Positions 7,157 to 17,216 of a stretch of DNA of 18,149 nucleotides are shown piece after piece. The notes under the pieces are model-generated. The model saw nothing but the letters and a program-made list of their open reading frames with translations. It was not told the DNA's origin and ran no database searches. The stretch lies in contig JANTHQ010000006.1 in assembly GCA_024762375.1 (NCBI GenBank), positions 1-18,149 of the forward strand, read 5' to 3'. A program made the position numbers and the translations under genes. Origin of the DNA: Anaerolineaceae bacterium (GTDB taxonomy: Bacteria; Chloroflexota; Anaerolineae; 4572-78). Positions within the stretch are counted from its first letter, which is position 1. Each line of letters starts with the position of its first letter.

Positions 7157-8809
7157 ATGAATCAAACGAATTATATTAAACGGGTTTTACGATGGTGGTG
7201 GTTGTTTCTGGTCAGTATGGTCATTGCGGGCGGGGCCAGTTATTACGCCAGTTTACAGATGCCCAAAGTGTACGAAACGACCACAACAATGTTGGTGGGC
7301 CAGGTGTTTAAAACGGCCAACCCCACCGGTCAGGATTTTTCAACCACCGAGCAGTTGGCCGAGTCGTATGCTCAGATTATCCCACGCCAACCGATATTAC
7401 AGGCTGTCATCGATAATTTAGGCTTGAACATGAGCTGGACACAGCTAAAACGAGATGTGCTCGCCGAGACAATTCCGAACACACAACTTTTGGCGATTAC
7501 GGTGCAAAATAACTCTCCGGAACTGGCGGTTGCTATTGCCGATGAAATTGCGTACCAGTTGATTTTGCAGAGCCCCACGTCTCCCGAAAATGAAGCCCGC
7601 GCCGAGCACGGTGCATTCGTAAAACAGCAGTTGGCCGGCCTTGAAACACGCATTGCACGTTCTGAGGCCAGGCTTGAAGAAATTGACACACTGCTCAATT
7701 CGGCGCTGAGTGCCCGCGAAATCCAAAATCTCGAAAGCGAAAAGCGGACTCTGGAGGCAGTTATCCGAGACTGGCAGTCGAGCTATGTTTCACTGTTAAA
7801 TTTCTTTGAGGGTGGCGACACATCTAATTATTTGACAATTATCGACCCGGCGCAACTTCCGGTTCGTCCTGTGAGCCCAAACATTCCCCTAAACGTCGCA
7901 TTGGCGGCTTTTATGGGCTTTTCGCTAGCGCTGGGTGCGGCAATTTTACTGGAATATCTTGATGACACCGTAAAATCCACCGATGATTTGGCCCAAGAGT
8001 TGAACATGACGGTTTTGGGCAGCGTTACATCCATCAAAGGGAAAAGCTACAAAGAGAAGATGGCAGAAGCCCACGCGCCATTCTCGCCGGTGAGTGAGTC
8101 ATACCGGCTCATTCGCACCAATATGCAGTTTATGGCAATTGATAAACCGGCCCAACTGGTGGCCGTTACCAGTGCCGGCCCCGGCGAAGGAAAAAGCACC
8201 ACCATTGCCAATCTTGGGGTGGTGATGGGACAGGCAGAATTGCGGACGATTATTGTTGATGCCGATTTACGGCAGCCGACTCAGCATTCTATTTTCCGCG
8301 TGCCGAACACCTCGGGGTTAACCGATTTACTTTTGTCTTCCGATGCAAGAATTGAAGACCAACTGGTTCAAACAGGCTACGATAATGTGCAACTGATAAC
8401 AAGTGGCCCGCTCCCGCCCAACTCTGCTGAAATTTTGAACTCGCACAGTATGCAAGCCCTGATGGAGAAACTTCGAGACTATGCCGACATCATATTGTTC
8501 GACACGCCGCCGATTTTAATGGTTACCGATGCTTTGGTGCTATCGAGCCGCGTGGACGGTACAATTTTGGTGGTGAAAGCCGGGCAAACTCGGCGTGCAG
8601 CATTGCAAGAGGCGCTTGAGCGATTGAAAAAAGTCGATTCTCATTTGTTGGGCAGTATTCTGAATCAAATCTCTCCCAGAAGTGGTTCGTACTATTACTC
8701 GTCGCATTATTCGCATAGCCGTGCGACAACAAAAGAGTCGGGCGCCTATATGACAAGCGCGCCCCGTCACTGGTGGCAGCGCATCGCGGATATCAGAACC
8801 AACAAATAA
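7157..8809 (+). CDS. Polysaccharide chain-length regulator/tyrosine autokinase (Wzc-like)
   Basis: A 550-residue Wzz-BY-kinase fusion at the cytoplasmic membrane that controls polymer length and export through cycles of tyrosine phosphorylation. Parts: membrane helix 1 (about 13-33), a Wzz external region with coiled coil (150-205), the PVRPVSPN Pro-rich motif and helix 2 (about 236-266), then the kinase. Walker A is TSAGPGEGKSTTI (338-350), Walker A' IIVDADLRQP (365-374), and Walker B IILFDTPP (445-452). The C-terminal tyrosine cluster is modest: Tyr512-514, Tyr518 and Tyr531. GGAG lies seven bases before ATG 7157. It starts 30 bp after the surface-protein gene and is followed within about 60 bp by the polymerase, so co-transcription is likely. 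One polypeptide carrying both parts is the proteobacterial-type arrangement, unlike the split Firmicute CapA/CapB. Confidence 0.92.
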   Translation: MNQTNYIKRVLRWWWLFLVSMVIAGGASYYASLQMPKVYETTTTMLVGQVFKTANPTGQDFSTTEQLAESYAQIIPRQPILQAVIDNLGLNMSWTQLKRDVLAETIPNTQLLAITVQNNSPELAVAIADEIAYQLILQSPTSPENEARAEHGAFVKQQLAGLETRIARSEARLEEIDTLLNSALSAREIQNLESEKRTLEAVIRDWQSSYVSLLNFFEGGDTSNYLTIIDPAQLPVRPVSPNIPLNVALAAFMGFSLALGAAILLEYLDDTVKSTDDLAQELNMTVLGSVTSIKGKSYKEKMAEAHAPFSPVSESYRLIRTNMQFMAIDKPAQLVAVTSAGPGEGKSTTIANLGVVMGQAELRTIIVDADLRQPTQHSIFRVPNTSGLTDLLLSSDARIEDQLVQTGYDNVQLITSGPLPPNSAEILNSHSMQALMEKLRDYADIILFDTPPILMVTDALVLSSRVDGTILVVKAGQTRRAALQEALERLKKVDSHLLGSILNQISPRSGSYYYSSHYSHSRATTKESGAYMTSAPRHWWQRIADIRTNK

Positions 8810-8872
8810 TCAGCCGGATATACTCTCAATGCCGCATATCATCCAAATTTGGCTAAAGAAAATAGGTGTAAC

Positions 8873-10639
8873 ATGCTAGCAGTGGCGAGACTATTTTTTC
8901 CGCTGCCATTGCTCATCGTCGGTGCGACCGGTGTGACGTCTCCGTGGCTTGTGATGTTGACCGTGGTACTGGCTGTCGCACCGATGGTTTTTCCAAAAAT
9001 GCTGCTGGGACGTCCACCCGGCGCATTTTATTTTACCGGTGCGCTGACATTGTTTGTGATTGGCGCTTTGGTGGGCGTGATGGTCAGTTTCGACCCGTTG
9101 GAAAGTTTGCCGCTGTTGCTGACCATCCTTGGCAGTGTATCGCTGATGTATGTGGTGGCAAATCCTATCGTCTCGCCCCGAACCATCACAGTTGGCGTAA
9201 CCCTTCTCGGCGCGGCATTCGCGCTTTATTTCGCCACGCAATACGCCCATTTTCAATACCCGTTAGAACGCGGCACCATCGCCCGAATTGCCCGCTCGGT
9301 CAGTTCGCTTTTCCCGGCGATGGTTTTTTTGGTGCCGCACCCCAATGCAGCGGCTACATTTTTGGAGGGAACGTTTTTTCTGGCGATAGCGTTGGCGCAA
9401 AGCAGCAAATCGCGCCAGCGATGGTTTTGGTGGGGCGTTGTCGGTGTGGTGGTGTACGGACTGTTCATCAGCGATTCGCGCGGTGCGGCGTTGGGCGTGC
9501 TGCTGGGTGTGGCGCTGTGGACGATGCTGCAAGTACCGAAAACGTGGCGGCCGCCGCTGGCGATGCTCGGGGGCATAATTTTGGGTGTGGTGGGCAGTGC
9601 GCTGGCCCTGACATTCTTCGCCGGGAATTCGGTTGTATCACCGCTGGTGGCGCGGGCTATCCACGGTTTCGGCGGGCGATACACACTATATCGCAACAGC
9701 ATTGAACTTTTGCACGATTATTTGTTTACAGGACTGGGGCTGGGTAACGCCTTTGCGATGGTATATTCGCGCTATCAATTGCTCATCGATGTGCCATTTT
9801 TATATTATGCCCATAATTTACCGTTGGCCGTGTGGCTGGGGCAAGGCTTGTTGGGGATTATCGGTTTGGGATGGCTGGTTGTGGCGTTTTTCCGGCTGGT
9901 GTGGAAAGTTGAACGGTATGCGCCGCACATTCCCCACCGAACGCTGTTTCGGGGAAGTTGGCTGGGTGTCACCGCCACACTCACACACGGGTTGTTTGAC
10001 GCGGCACAGTTTTCACCCGACCACTGGACGATGCCGCTGCTATTCGCGTTATTGGGGTTGACAATCGTGCTGGCGCGCCGCGCATTGCGCACGATGCCCA
10101 AGACTGAAGTAGGCACGAAAACCCCCGACCGAAAGTGGGTGCTGGCCGCATTGATTGCCGCGTTGGTGGTAATGATTGCGTTTTCGCCAAAGATTATGGC
10201 GCAATGGCGGGCAAATGTGGGGTCACTCTATCAAACTTATGCCGAACTTGCGCCGGATGACCGCCGATTGCCGCGCGTTATTGCCCAAAAACGTGCCCGA
10301 CAAATCTTTGAAACGGTACTGCAAACTCAACCGGAAAACGCCGTTGCCAACCGGCGGTTGGGGATGATGGCGCTGGATGCCGAAAAATTCGAGCTGGCCG
10401 TGGCATATCTGCAAAAGGCATACCGTTACGAGCCGCACAACCAGCCCACATTGAAAGCATTGGGATACGCATATCTGTGGACGGGACATCCCGTTCGTGC
10501 CGCAGAACTTTTTCGGCAGGTCGAGTTCCGGTCTCGATTGGTTGATGAATTACATTACTATCAACATTATTGGGCAACCCAAAACCGCGACGATTTGTCT
10601 GCGCTGGCGGCGCAAATGGCAAAACAGTTACGCCGTTGA
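8873..10639 (+). CDS. O-antigen polymerase/ligase-like protein (Wzy family) with C-terminal TPRs
   Basis: A 588-residue polytopic membrane protein of the O-antigen ligase/polymerase family, which joins or polymerises lipid-linked glycan units on the outer face of the membrane. About twelve hydrophobic helices span residues 1-440. The Wzy-C signature region includes SDSRGA (200-205) and, after a large loop, GLGLGNAF and YYAHNLPL (His314), where catalytic Arg and His residues are found in the family. A soluble tail (about 445-588) has TPR-like helices: IFETVLQTQPENAVANRRLG, then a repeat ending in YRYEPHNQPTLKALGYAY. ATG 8873 was chosen over TTG 8849 because AGGTG at 8864-8868 is correctly spaced. 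The 3' end overlaps the opposing glycosyltransferase gene by 12 bp. Polymerase versus ligase cannot be decided from sequence. Confidence 0.85.
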   Translation: MLAVARLFFPLPLLIVGATGVTSPWLVMLTVVLAVAPMVFPKMLLGRPPGAFYFTGALTLFVIGALVGVMVSFDPLESLPLLLTILGSVSLMYVVANPIVSPRTITVGVTLLGAAFALYFATQYAHFQYPLERGTIARIARSVSSLFPAMVFLVPHPNAAATFLEGTFFLAIALAQSSKSRQRWFWWGVVGVVVYGLFISDSRGAALGVLLGVALWTMLQVPKTWRPPLAMLGGIILGVVGSALALTFFAGNSVVSPLVARAIHGFGGRYTLYRNSIELLHDYLFTGLGLGNAFAMVYSRYQLLIDVPFLYYAHNLPLAVWLGQGLLGIIGLGWLVVAFFRLVWKVERYAPHIPHRTLFRGSWLGVTATLTHGLFDAAQFSPDHWTMPLLFALLGLTIVLARRALRTMPKTEVGTKTPDRKWVLAALIAALVVMIAFSPKIMAQWRANVGSLYQTYAELAPDDRRLPRVIAQKRARQIFETVLQTQPENAVANRRLGMMALDAEKFELAVAYLQKAYRYEPHNQPTLKALGYAYLWTGHPVRAAELFRQVEFRSRLVDELHYYQHYWATQNRDDLSALAAQMAKQLRR

Positions 10640-11842
10640 TGCCCGCTGGTCTGCCATCGCCGCCCGATAGACTGTTTCCAGCGTTTCGGCGGCGGCATAC
10701 CACGAATGATGCTGCACCACAAAATCGCGCCCGGCCGCCCCGATGCTGGCTTGCTGCTGCGGATTTTCTATCAGCGAAATAATACCATCCGCAATTTCCT
10801 CCGGTGAATCTCCCACCAAAATATCCCTGCCAATCGAAACTGCCAGCGCGCTGACCGCTTGGCGGGTGCTGACGACCGGTGTCCCCATCGCCATCGCTTC
10901 CAATACTTTATTTTGAATACCGACACCATACCGAATTGGCGAGACCGCCACGGTGGCGCGCGCCAAGTATGGCCGCAAATCGGGCACTGTGCCGGTTACC
11001 GTGATGCGAGCATCGCTGCCCAGTGCCATCAATTGCGGAGACGGGTCTTTTCCGGCAATAATCAATTTTGCATCGGGGATTTTCTGCCAGACAGCCGGCA
11101 TAATTTTGGTTGCCAAATCGAGCCCGGCGGCAATGTTGGCATGATAACTCATCTTGCCGCTGAAAACGACAGTTTTCGGGTCGCGCGGCATAGATAGCGG
11201 CGAAAAATATTCAAGATCCACACCATTGGCTACCACCGAAATGCGCTCATCAGCACGCGGAGCAGACGACAAGGCCACCAGTGCATCGCGGTCGTGGGGT
11301 GAGGTTATCACCACGCGCGAGAAATACTCCAGCAACCGGGCTTCGTAGTGTCGCGTGCGAGCCAAATCCAGCCACGCCATCAATCGACTTTTCAGCGTGG
11401 GTGCAGAAGAACGCAACCGGTCGAATAGCAGCGAAATTGAATCCACAGAATCGAAAACCACCGGCACGCCTGAAATTCTGCGGCCTACCTCGGCGGCACG
11501 CAAATGTTCCACGTGTGCCACATCGAAACTATGCGCCGCCAATGTCTGGCGGATACGAGCCACCATTTGAGGCGACATGCCATACGCTGCCTGAAACGGA
11601 CGTCGCGTTGGCAAAGCCCGGAGGCCGTTCAACAGAGTTTGGCGGCGCGAAAGCGGTACGCCCATGCTGGCGACACAATCTTTGGTGATGCCATCGGGTG
11701 AAGTGCTTTCGCCGGGGGGCAACAGATATAACAGCGTGATGCGATGGCCGCGGTGCGCCAACGCTTTGATGAGATTGTATGTGCGCACATGAATGAGTGA
11801 TGGGGGATATGGTGCGACGAATAAGATTGAAAGTGGTGTCAT
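10628..11842 (-). CDS. Glycosyltransferase, GT4-like (PEP-CTERM/EpsH-associated type)
   Basis: A 404-residue cytoplasmic glycosyltransferase with GT-B fold. The N-terminus SILFVAPYPPSLIHVRTYNL and the segment DVAHVEHLRAAEVGRRISG belong to the acceptor domain. The C-terminal donor domain starts near VVFSGKMSYHANIAAG and contains KLIIAGKDPSPQL, VTGTVPDLRPYLARA, and GVGIQNKVLEAMAMGTPVVS, which matches the stp1-like group of sugar transferases associated with exopolysaccharide loci. It has its own direction and a candidate promoter at 11881-11934, yet converges on the polymerase gene with a 12-bp overlap of the two 3' ends. No strong ribosome-binding site precedes the ATG. It most likely contributes to the same polysaccharide as the left-hand genes (inference from context). 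Confidence 0.87.
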   Translation of the reverse strand: MTPLSILFVAPYPPSLIHVRTYNLIKALAHRGHRITLLYLLPPGESTSPDGITKDCVASMGVPLSRRQTLLNGLRALPTRRPFQAAYGMSPQMVARIRQTLAAHSFDVAHVEHLRAAEVGRRISGVPVVFDSVDSISLLFDRLRSSAPTLKSRLMAWLDLARTRHYEARLLEYFSRVVITSPHDRDALVALSSAPRADERISVVANGVDLEYFSPLSMPRDPKTVVFSGKMSYHANIAAGLDLATKIMPAVWQKIPDAKLIIAGKDPSPQLMALGSDARITVTGTVPDLRPYLARATVAVSPIRYGVGIQNKVLEAMAMGTPVVSTRQAVSALAVSIGRDILVGDSPEEIADGIISLIENPQQQASIGAAGRDFVVQHHSWYAAAETLETVYRAAMADQRASTA

Positions 11843-11880
11843 AAATCAAATCTACGGGTAGCGTTAAGTTTTCTGTTTTC

Positions 11881-11934
11881 AGTAAACCGTAATTTAATGA
11901 AAATGGCGTGAGGAGTTTGTGAGAAAAAAGTTAG
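11881..11934 (-). promoter_or_regulatory. Candidate promoter with 11-bp-phased CTAA/CTCA repeats
   Basis: Read on the minus strand, CTAA (11934-11931), CTCA (11923-11920) and CTCA (11912-11909) are exactly 11 bp apart. The 15-mer CTCTAACTTTTTTCT (minus strand, 11936-11922) is identical to 4647-4661 on the plus strand. Twenty-six bases after the start of the third copy lies TTTACT (11886-11881), a 4/6 match to a -10 box; the same 26-base distance separates the repeats from TATAAA before the surface-protein gene. The 15-mer ends 80 bases before this ATG and 87 before the other. The -10 is weak. Confidence 0.45.
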
Positions 11935-11964
11935 AGTTTTGCCGGGAATGGTGTTTAAAAGTGT

Positions 11965-11993
11965 GAGACCGACCTGGGTCAGGGGTCGGCCTC
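11965..11993. terminator. Stem-loop between small gene and glycosyltransferase, possible weak terminator
   Basis: GAGACCGACC (11965-11974) and GGTCGGCCTC (11984-11993) form a ten-pair stem with one mismatched or wobble position and a nine-base loop. On the minus strand it lies 40 bases after the stop of the 46-codon gene and is followed by a short T-run (ACACTTTT). The T-run is poor, so termination is only probable; the stem could instead be a processing or stability element. The remaining sequence from 11994 to 12032 is purine-rich and shows nothing else. Confidence 0.4.
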
Positions 11994-12032
11994 GGAGGAT
12001 AGGAAGAATAATGAGGATTGGAGGATTATCAA

Positions 12033-12173
12033 TCAGTCGAGATTATCGGGCGCATAATCGCACACGGTTGTTTCCCACCATCTGGGGAAGGTGCTTTTGA
12101 TGTACCAAAATGTGGCGATGATCCCCAAATCGAATGCTAGCCAAAGTGTTGCAAATTTGATTGCCGTGTCCAT
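12033..12173 (-). CDS. Small predicted membrane protein, 46 residues
   Basis: A 46-codon reading frame on the minus strand beginning MDTAIKFATLWLAFDLGII and ending CDYAPDNLD. The first 25 residues form one hydrophobic helix; the tail is polar with an FPRWW aromatic patch. Support for a real gene is independent of length. GAGGG stands four bases before the ATG, and a near-consensus extended -10 (TGTTATAAT on the minus strand) lies about 30 bases upstream. A stem-loop follows the stop. I recall similar one-helix hypothetical proteins ending in an RWW-like patch in Chloroflexota genomes, but cannot verify this here. Function is unknown; a membrane-complex subunit or small regulator is possible. 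It is divergent from the FNT gene and shares its control region. Confidence 0.6.
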   Translation of the reverse strand: MDTAIKFATLWLAFDLGIIATFWYIKSTFPRWWETTVCDYAPDNLD

Positions 12174-12202
12174 TACGCCCTCACATCTGAATTGATGAAA
12201 CA

Positions 12203-12211
12203 ATTATAACA
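12203..12211 (-). promoter_or_regulatory. Extended -10 promoter for the small membrane protein
   Basis: On the minus strand this reads TGTTATAAT: a perfect TATAAT preceded by TG one base away. The best -35 placement (TGTGAA with a 17-base spacer) is poor, which is normal for extended -10 promoters. Transcription would start near 12196, giving a leader of about 23 bases that contains GAGGG before ATG 12173. The phased CGTAAA repeats at 12241-12267 lie upstream of it, at about -45 to -71. Confidence 0.6.
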
Positions 12212-12240
12212 GAATTCTCATGGTTTTCACATAAAGTTTG

Positions 12241-12267
12241 CGTAAATAAACGTAAATTTAACGTAAA
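12241..12267. promoter_or_regulatory. Three CGTAAA direct repeats at 10-11 bp spacing
   Basis: CGTAAA begins at 12241, 12251 and 12262, so the copies fall on the same face of the helix; on the minus strand they read TTTACG. Phased short direct repeats of this sort are typical binding sites of dimeric winged-helix response regulators. The array lies between the promoter of the small minus-strand gene and the FNT gene and could serve either. It differs in sequence from the CT(A/C)A arrays of the polysaccharide genes. Confidence 0.5.
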
Positions 12268-12308
12268 AGTTTTGCTGCGGCGATAACGTTGCACGCTGGT
12301 CATCGTAC

Positions 12309-12320
12309 CCGGCATGCCGG
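12309..12320. other. Perfect 12-bp palindrome
   Basis: CCGGCATGCCGG is a perfect GC-rich palindrome directly next to the first GTGA motif of the operator cluster. It has no loop, so it is more likely a protein site or coincidence than an RNA hairpin. No downstream T-run supports a terminator. Confidence 0.3.
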
Positions 12321-12330
12321 TGTGACAAAC

Positions 12331-12346
12331 AGTGACAAATATCACA
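12331..12346. promoter_or_regulatory. CRP/FNR-family operator, site 1
   Basis: AGTGACAAATATCACA fits GTGA-N6-TCAC, the consensus for CRP-type regulators. Its centre is 23 bp upstream of site 2. It lies within a larger exact inverted repeat, 12325-12339 against 12361-12375, that links it to site 2. Confidence 0.6.
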
Positions 12347-12353
12347 AATAAAA

Positions 12354-12369
12354 GGTGACGTTTGTCACT
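12354..12369. promoter_or_regulatory. CRP/FNR-family operator, site 2
   Basis: GGTGACGTTTGTCACT has perfect GTGA-N6-TCAC core half-sites. Its centre lies 33 bp upstream of site 3, close to three helical turns, so proteins bound at the two sites would lie on about the same face of the DNA. Confidence 0.6.
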
Positions 12370-12386
12370 GTTTGTTTGTCCTTAAC

Positions 12387-12402
12387 TGTGATATATTTCA
12401 CA
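12387..12402. promoter_or_regulatory. CRP/FNR-family operator, site 3
   Basis: TGTGATATATTTCACA is an exact TGTGA-N6-TCACA match, the full CRP consensus core. It is the nearest of the three to the FNT start codon, with its centre about 56 bases upstream. Weak -10-like sequences (TATGTA at 12421-12426, TATTTT at 12414-12419) follow at distances compatible with activation from this site, but the promoter itself is not resolved. Confidence 0.65.
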
Positions 12403-12450
12403 ATAAGAATAGATATTTTTTATGTATGCATAAGTCAAATGGAGGTTGCC

Positions 12451-13371
12451 GTGGCTGTAGCAGTAGAGAATAACAATGTACCAACACTTGATTCATTTTT
12501 ACCCCCGGAAATGGCTTCTAAAGCTGAATTGGTGGGGCGCAAAAAAGCCGGTATGGGCTTTTGGAACACACTGGCACTGGCCGTGCTGGCAGGCGCATTT
12601 ATCGGGATGGGGGCGGTTTTTGCCACCACTGTCACTGCCGGCGCGAGCGGGCATCTGTCGTTTGGCGTGACCAAACTGCTGGGAGGGCTGGTCTTTAGCC
12701 TCGGGCTTATTTTGGTCATCGTTGCCGGGGCAGAGCTTTTTACCGGCAATAACCTGATTGTGATGGCATGGGCAGATGGCAAAGTTTCGACGGCCAGATT
12801 GCTGCGCAACTGGGGAATTGTTTATTTGGGGAATTTTATCGGCTCAATCGGCACGGCGATATTGATGGTTTACACCAAACAATTTAGTTTTGGTGGCGGC
12901 GCAATCGGGCTGAATATCTTAAATATCGCCAATGGGAAGGTTCATCTCGGTTTTGTGCAAGCCATTGCGCTGGGCATTATGTGTAACGCGCTGGTTTGTT
13001 TGGCGGTGTGGCTGTGCTTCAGCGCGCGAACGGTTACTGACAAAATTATGGCGATTATCTTCCCCATTACCGCTTTTGTGGCCGCCGGCTTCGAGCACAG
13101 TGTTGCCAACATGTATTTCCTCTCCATCGGCTGGCTAGTAAAACTCAGCGCCCCCGACACATTCTGGCAGGCTATCGGCAAAACACCGGCAGATTACGCC
13201 GATATCACTTGGGGCAACATTCTGCTGAAAAACCTGCTGCCCGTGACCATCGGAAATATCATCGGGGGTGCGGTGCTGGTTGGGCTGGTGTACTGGTTCG
13301 TGTACGTACGGAAAGAAATGCACCCATACGACCCGAAAGCACATCGCCACCCGCACCATCCTGAAAACTGA
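12451..13371 (+). CDS. Formate/nitrite transporter (FNT) family channel
   Basis: A 306-residue pentameric-type membrane channel of the FocA/NirC family, which passes small monovalent anions such as formate, nitrite, hydrosulfide or acetate. The N-terminus DSFLPPEMASKAELVGRKKAG is typical. Six membrane helices carry the family marks AGAELFTGN (Thr98 in the gating-loop position), GIMCNALVCLAVW, and GFEHSVANMYF with the central histidine at residue 216. GTG 12451 is chosen because GGAGG at 12441-12445 sits five bases before it; ATG 12439 is in frame but overlaps that ribosome-binding site. Three CRP/FNR-type palindromes precede it and a strong terminator follows, so it is probably transcribed alone. 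Next to pyruvate:ferredoxin oxidoreductase, export of a fermentation acid is plausible (inference). FocA versus NirC cannot be settled. Confidence 0.92.
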   Translation: MAVAVENNNVPTLDSFLPPEMASKAELVGRKKAGMGFWNTLALAVLAGAFIGMGAVFATTVTAGASGHLSFGVTKLLGGLVFSLGLILVIVAGAELFTGNNLIVMAWADGKVSTARLLRNWGIVYLGNFIGSIGTAILMVYTKQFSFGGGAIGLNILNIANGKVHLGFVQAIALGIMCNALVCLAVWLCFSARTVTDKIMAIIFPITAFVAAGFEHSVANMYFLSIGWLVKLSAPDTFWQAIGKTPADYADITWGNILLKNLLPVTIGNIIGGAVLVGLVYWFVYVRKEMHPYDPKAHRHPHHPEN

Positions 13372-13398
13372 TAAAACTTGTTTTACCTCCTTTAAACG

Positions 13399-13438
13399 CC
13401 CGAATCCTCTGGCCACAAACAGAGGGTTCGGGTTTTTT
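13399..13438 (+). terminator. Rho-independent terminator of the FNT gene
   Basis: CCCGAA(T)CCTCT pairs with AGAGG(G)TTCGGG, forming an 11-pair GC-rich stem with one internal mismatch, and is followed immediately by six T residues (13433-13438). It begins 28 bases after the FNT stop codon. This separates the FNT transcript from nifJ. Confidence 0.88.
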
Positions 13439-13480
13439 ATGATGGATTTCGTAAATACAGGTGACATTTATCTATAAATT

Positions 13481-13524
13481 GATGACAAACTTCACTATTC
13501 AGAGTGACAGTGGGAGAGTATACT
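13481..13524 (+). promoter_or_regulatory. Candidate nifJ promoter with degenerate CRP/FNR-like site
   Basis: GATGACAAACTTCACT (13481-13496) matches GTGA-N6-TCAC except for one base in the left half. TATACT (13519-13524) is a 5/6 -10 box with no convincing -35. If transcription starts near 13531 the operator centre is at about -42, the position of class II activator sites for CRP/FNR. Additional GTGACA half-sites lie at 13461 and 13503. This supports shared control with the FNT gene, but site quality is lower. Confidence 0.42.
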
Positions 13525-13556
13525 TTATAAGGTTAATTCAAAAAGGAGAGTTATCT

Positions 13557-17123
<3,567 letters not shown>

Positions 17124-17137
17124 CTGCAAATGGATGG

Positions 17138-17163
17138 GTGGGGCGTCCGGCCGGGCGCTCCAC
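17138..17163 (+). other. GC-rich hairpin between nifJ and the DHOD-like gene
   Basis: GTGGGGCGTCC (17138-17148) and GGGCGCTCCAC (17153-17163) form an 11-pair stem with two G-U wobbles and a four-base GGCC loop. There is no T-run after it, so it is not a canonical terminator. It lies 14 bases after the nifJ stop and 53 before the next start, where it could protect the nifJ message from decay or set the ratio of the two products (inference). Confidence 0.55.
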
Positions 17164-17216
17164 CATAAAGCGCTATCAAACGAAAGAAATATTAGCCAAA
17201 ATTAAGGAAGTGACCT

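Noticed and set aside
12309..12320. Perfect palindrome as a transcription terminator
   Set aside because: No loop and no following T-run; it adjoins operator-like sequences instead.
12355..12450. Longer N-terminus of the FNT protein reading through the operator region
   Set aside because: Those codons overlap the CRP/FNR palindromes and give a sequence unlike the family; GGAGG five bases before GTG 12451 fixes the start.
13461..13556. Upstream ATG start for nifJ
   Set aside because: The extra residues are not family-like, there is no ribosome-binding site before that ATG, and the stretch contains the -10 box; GGAG precedes ATG 13557.
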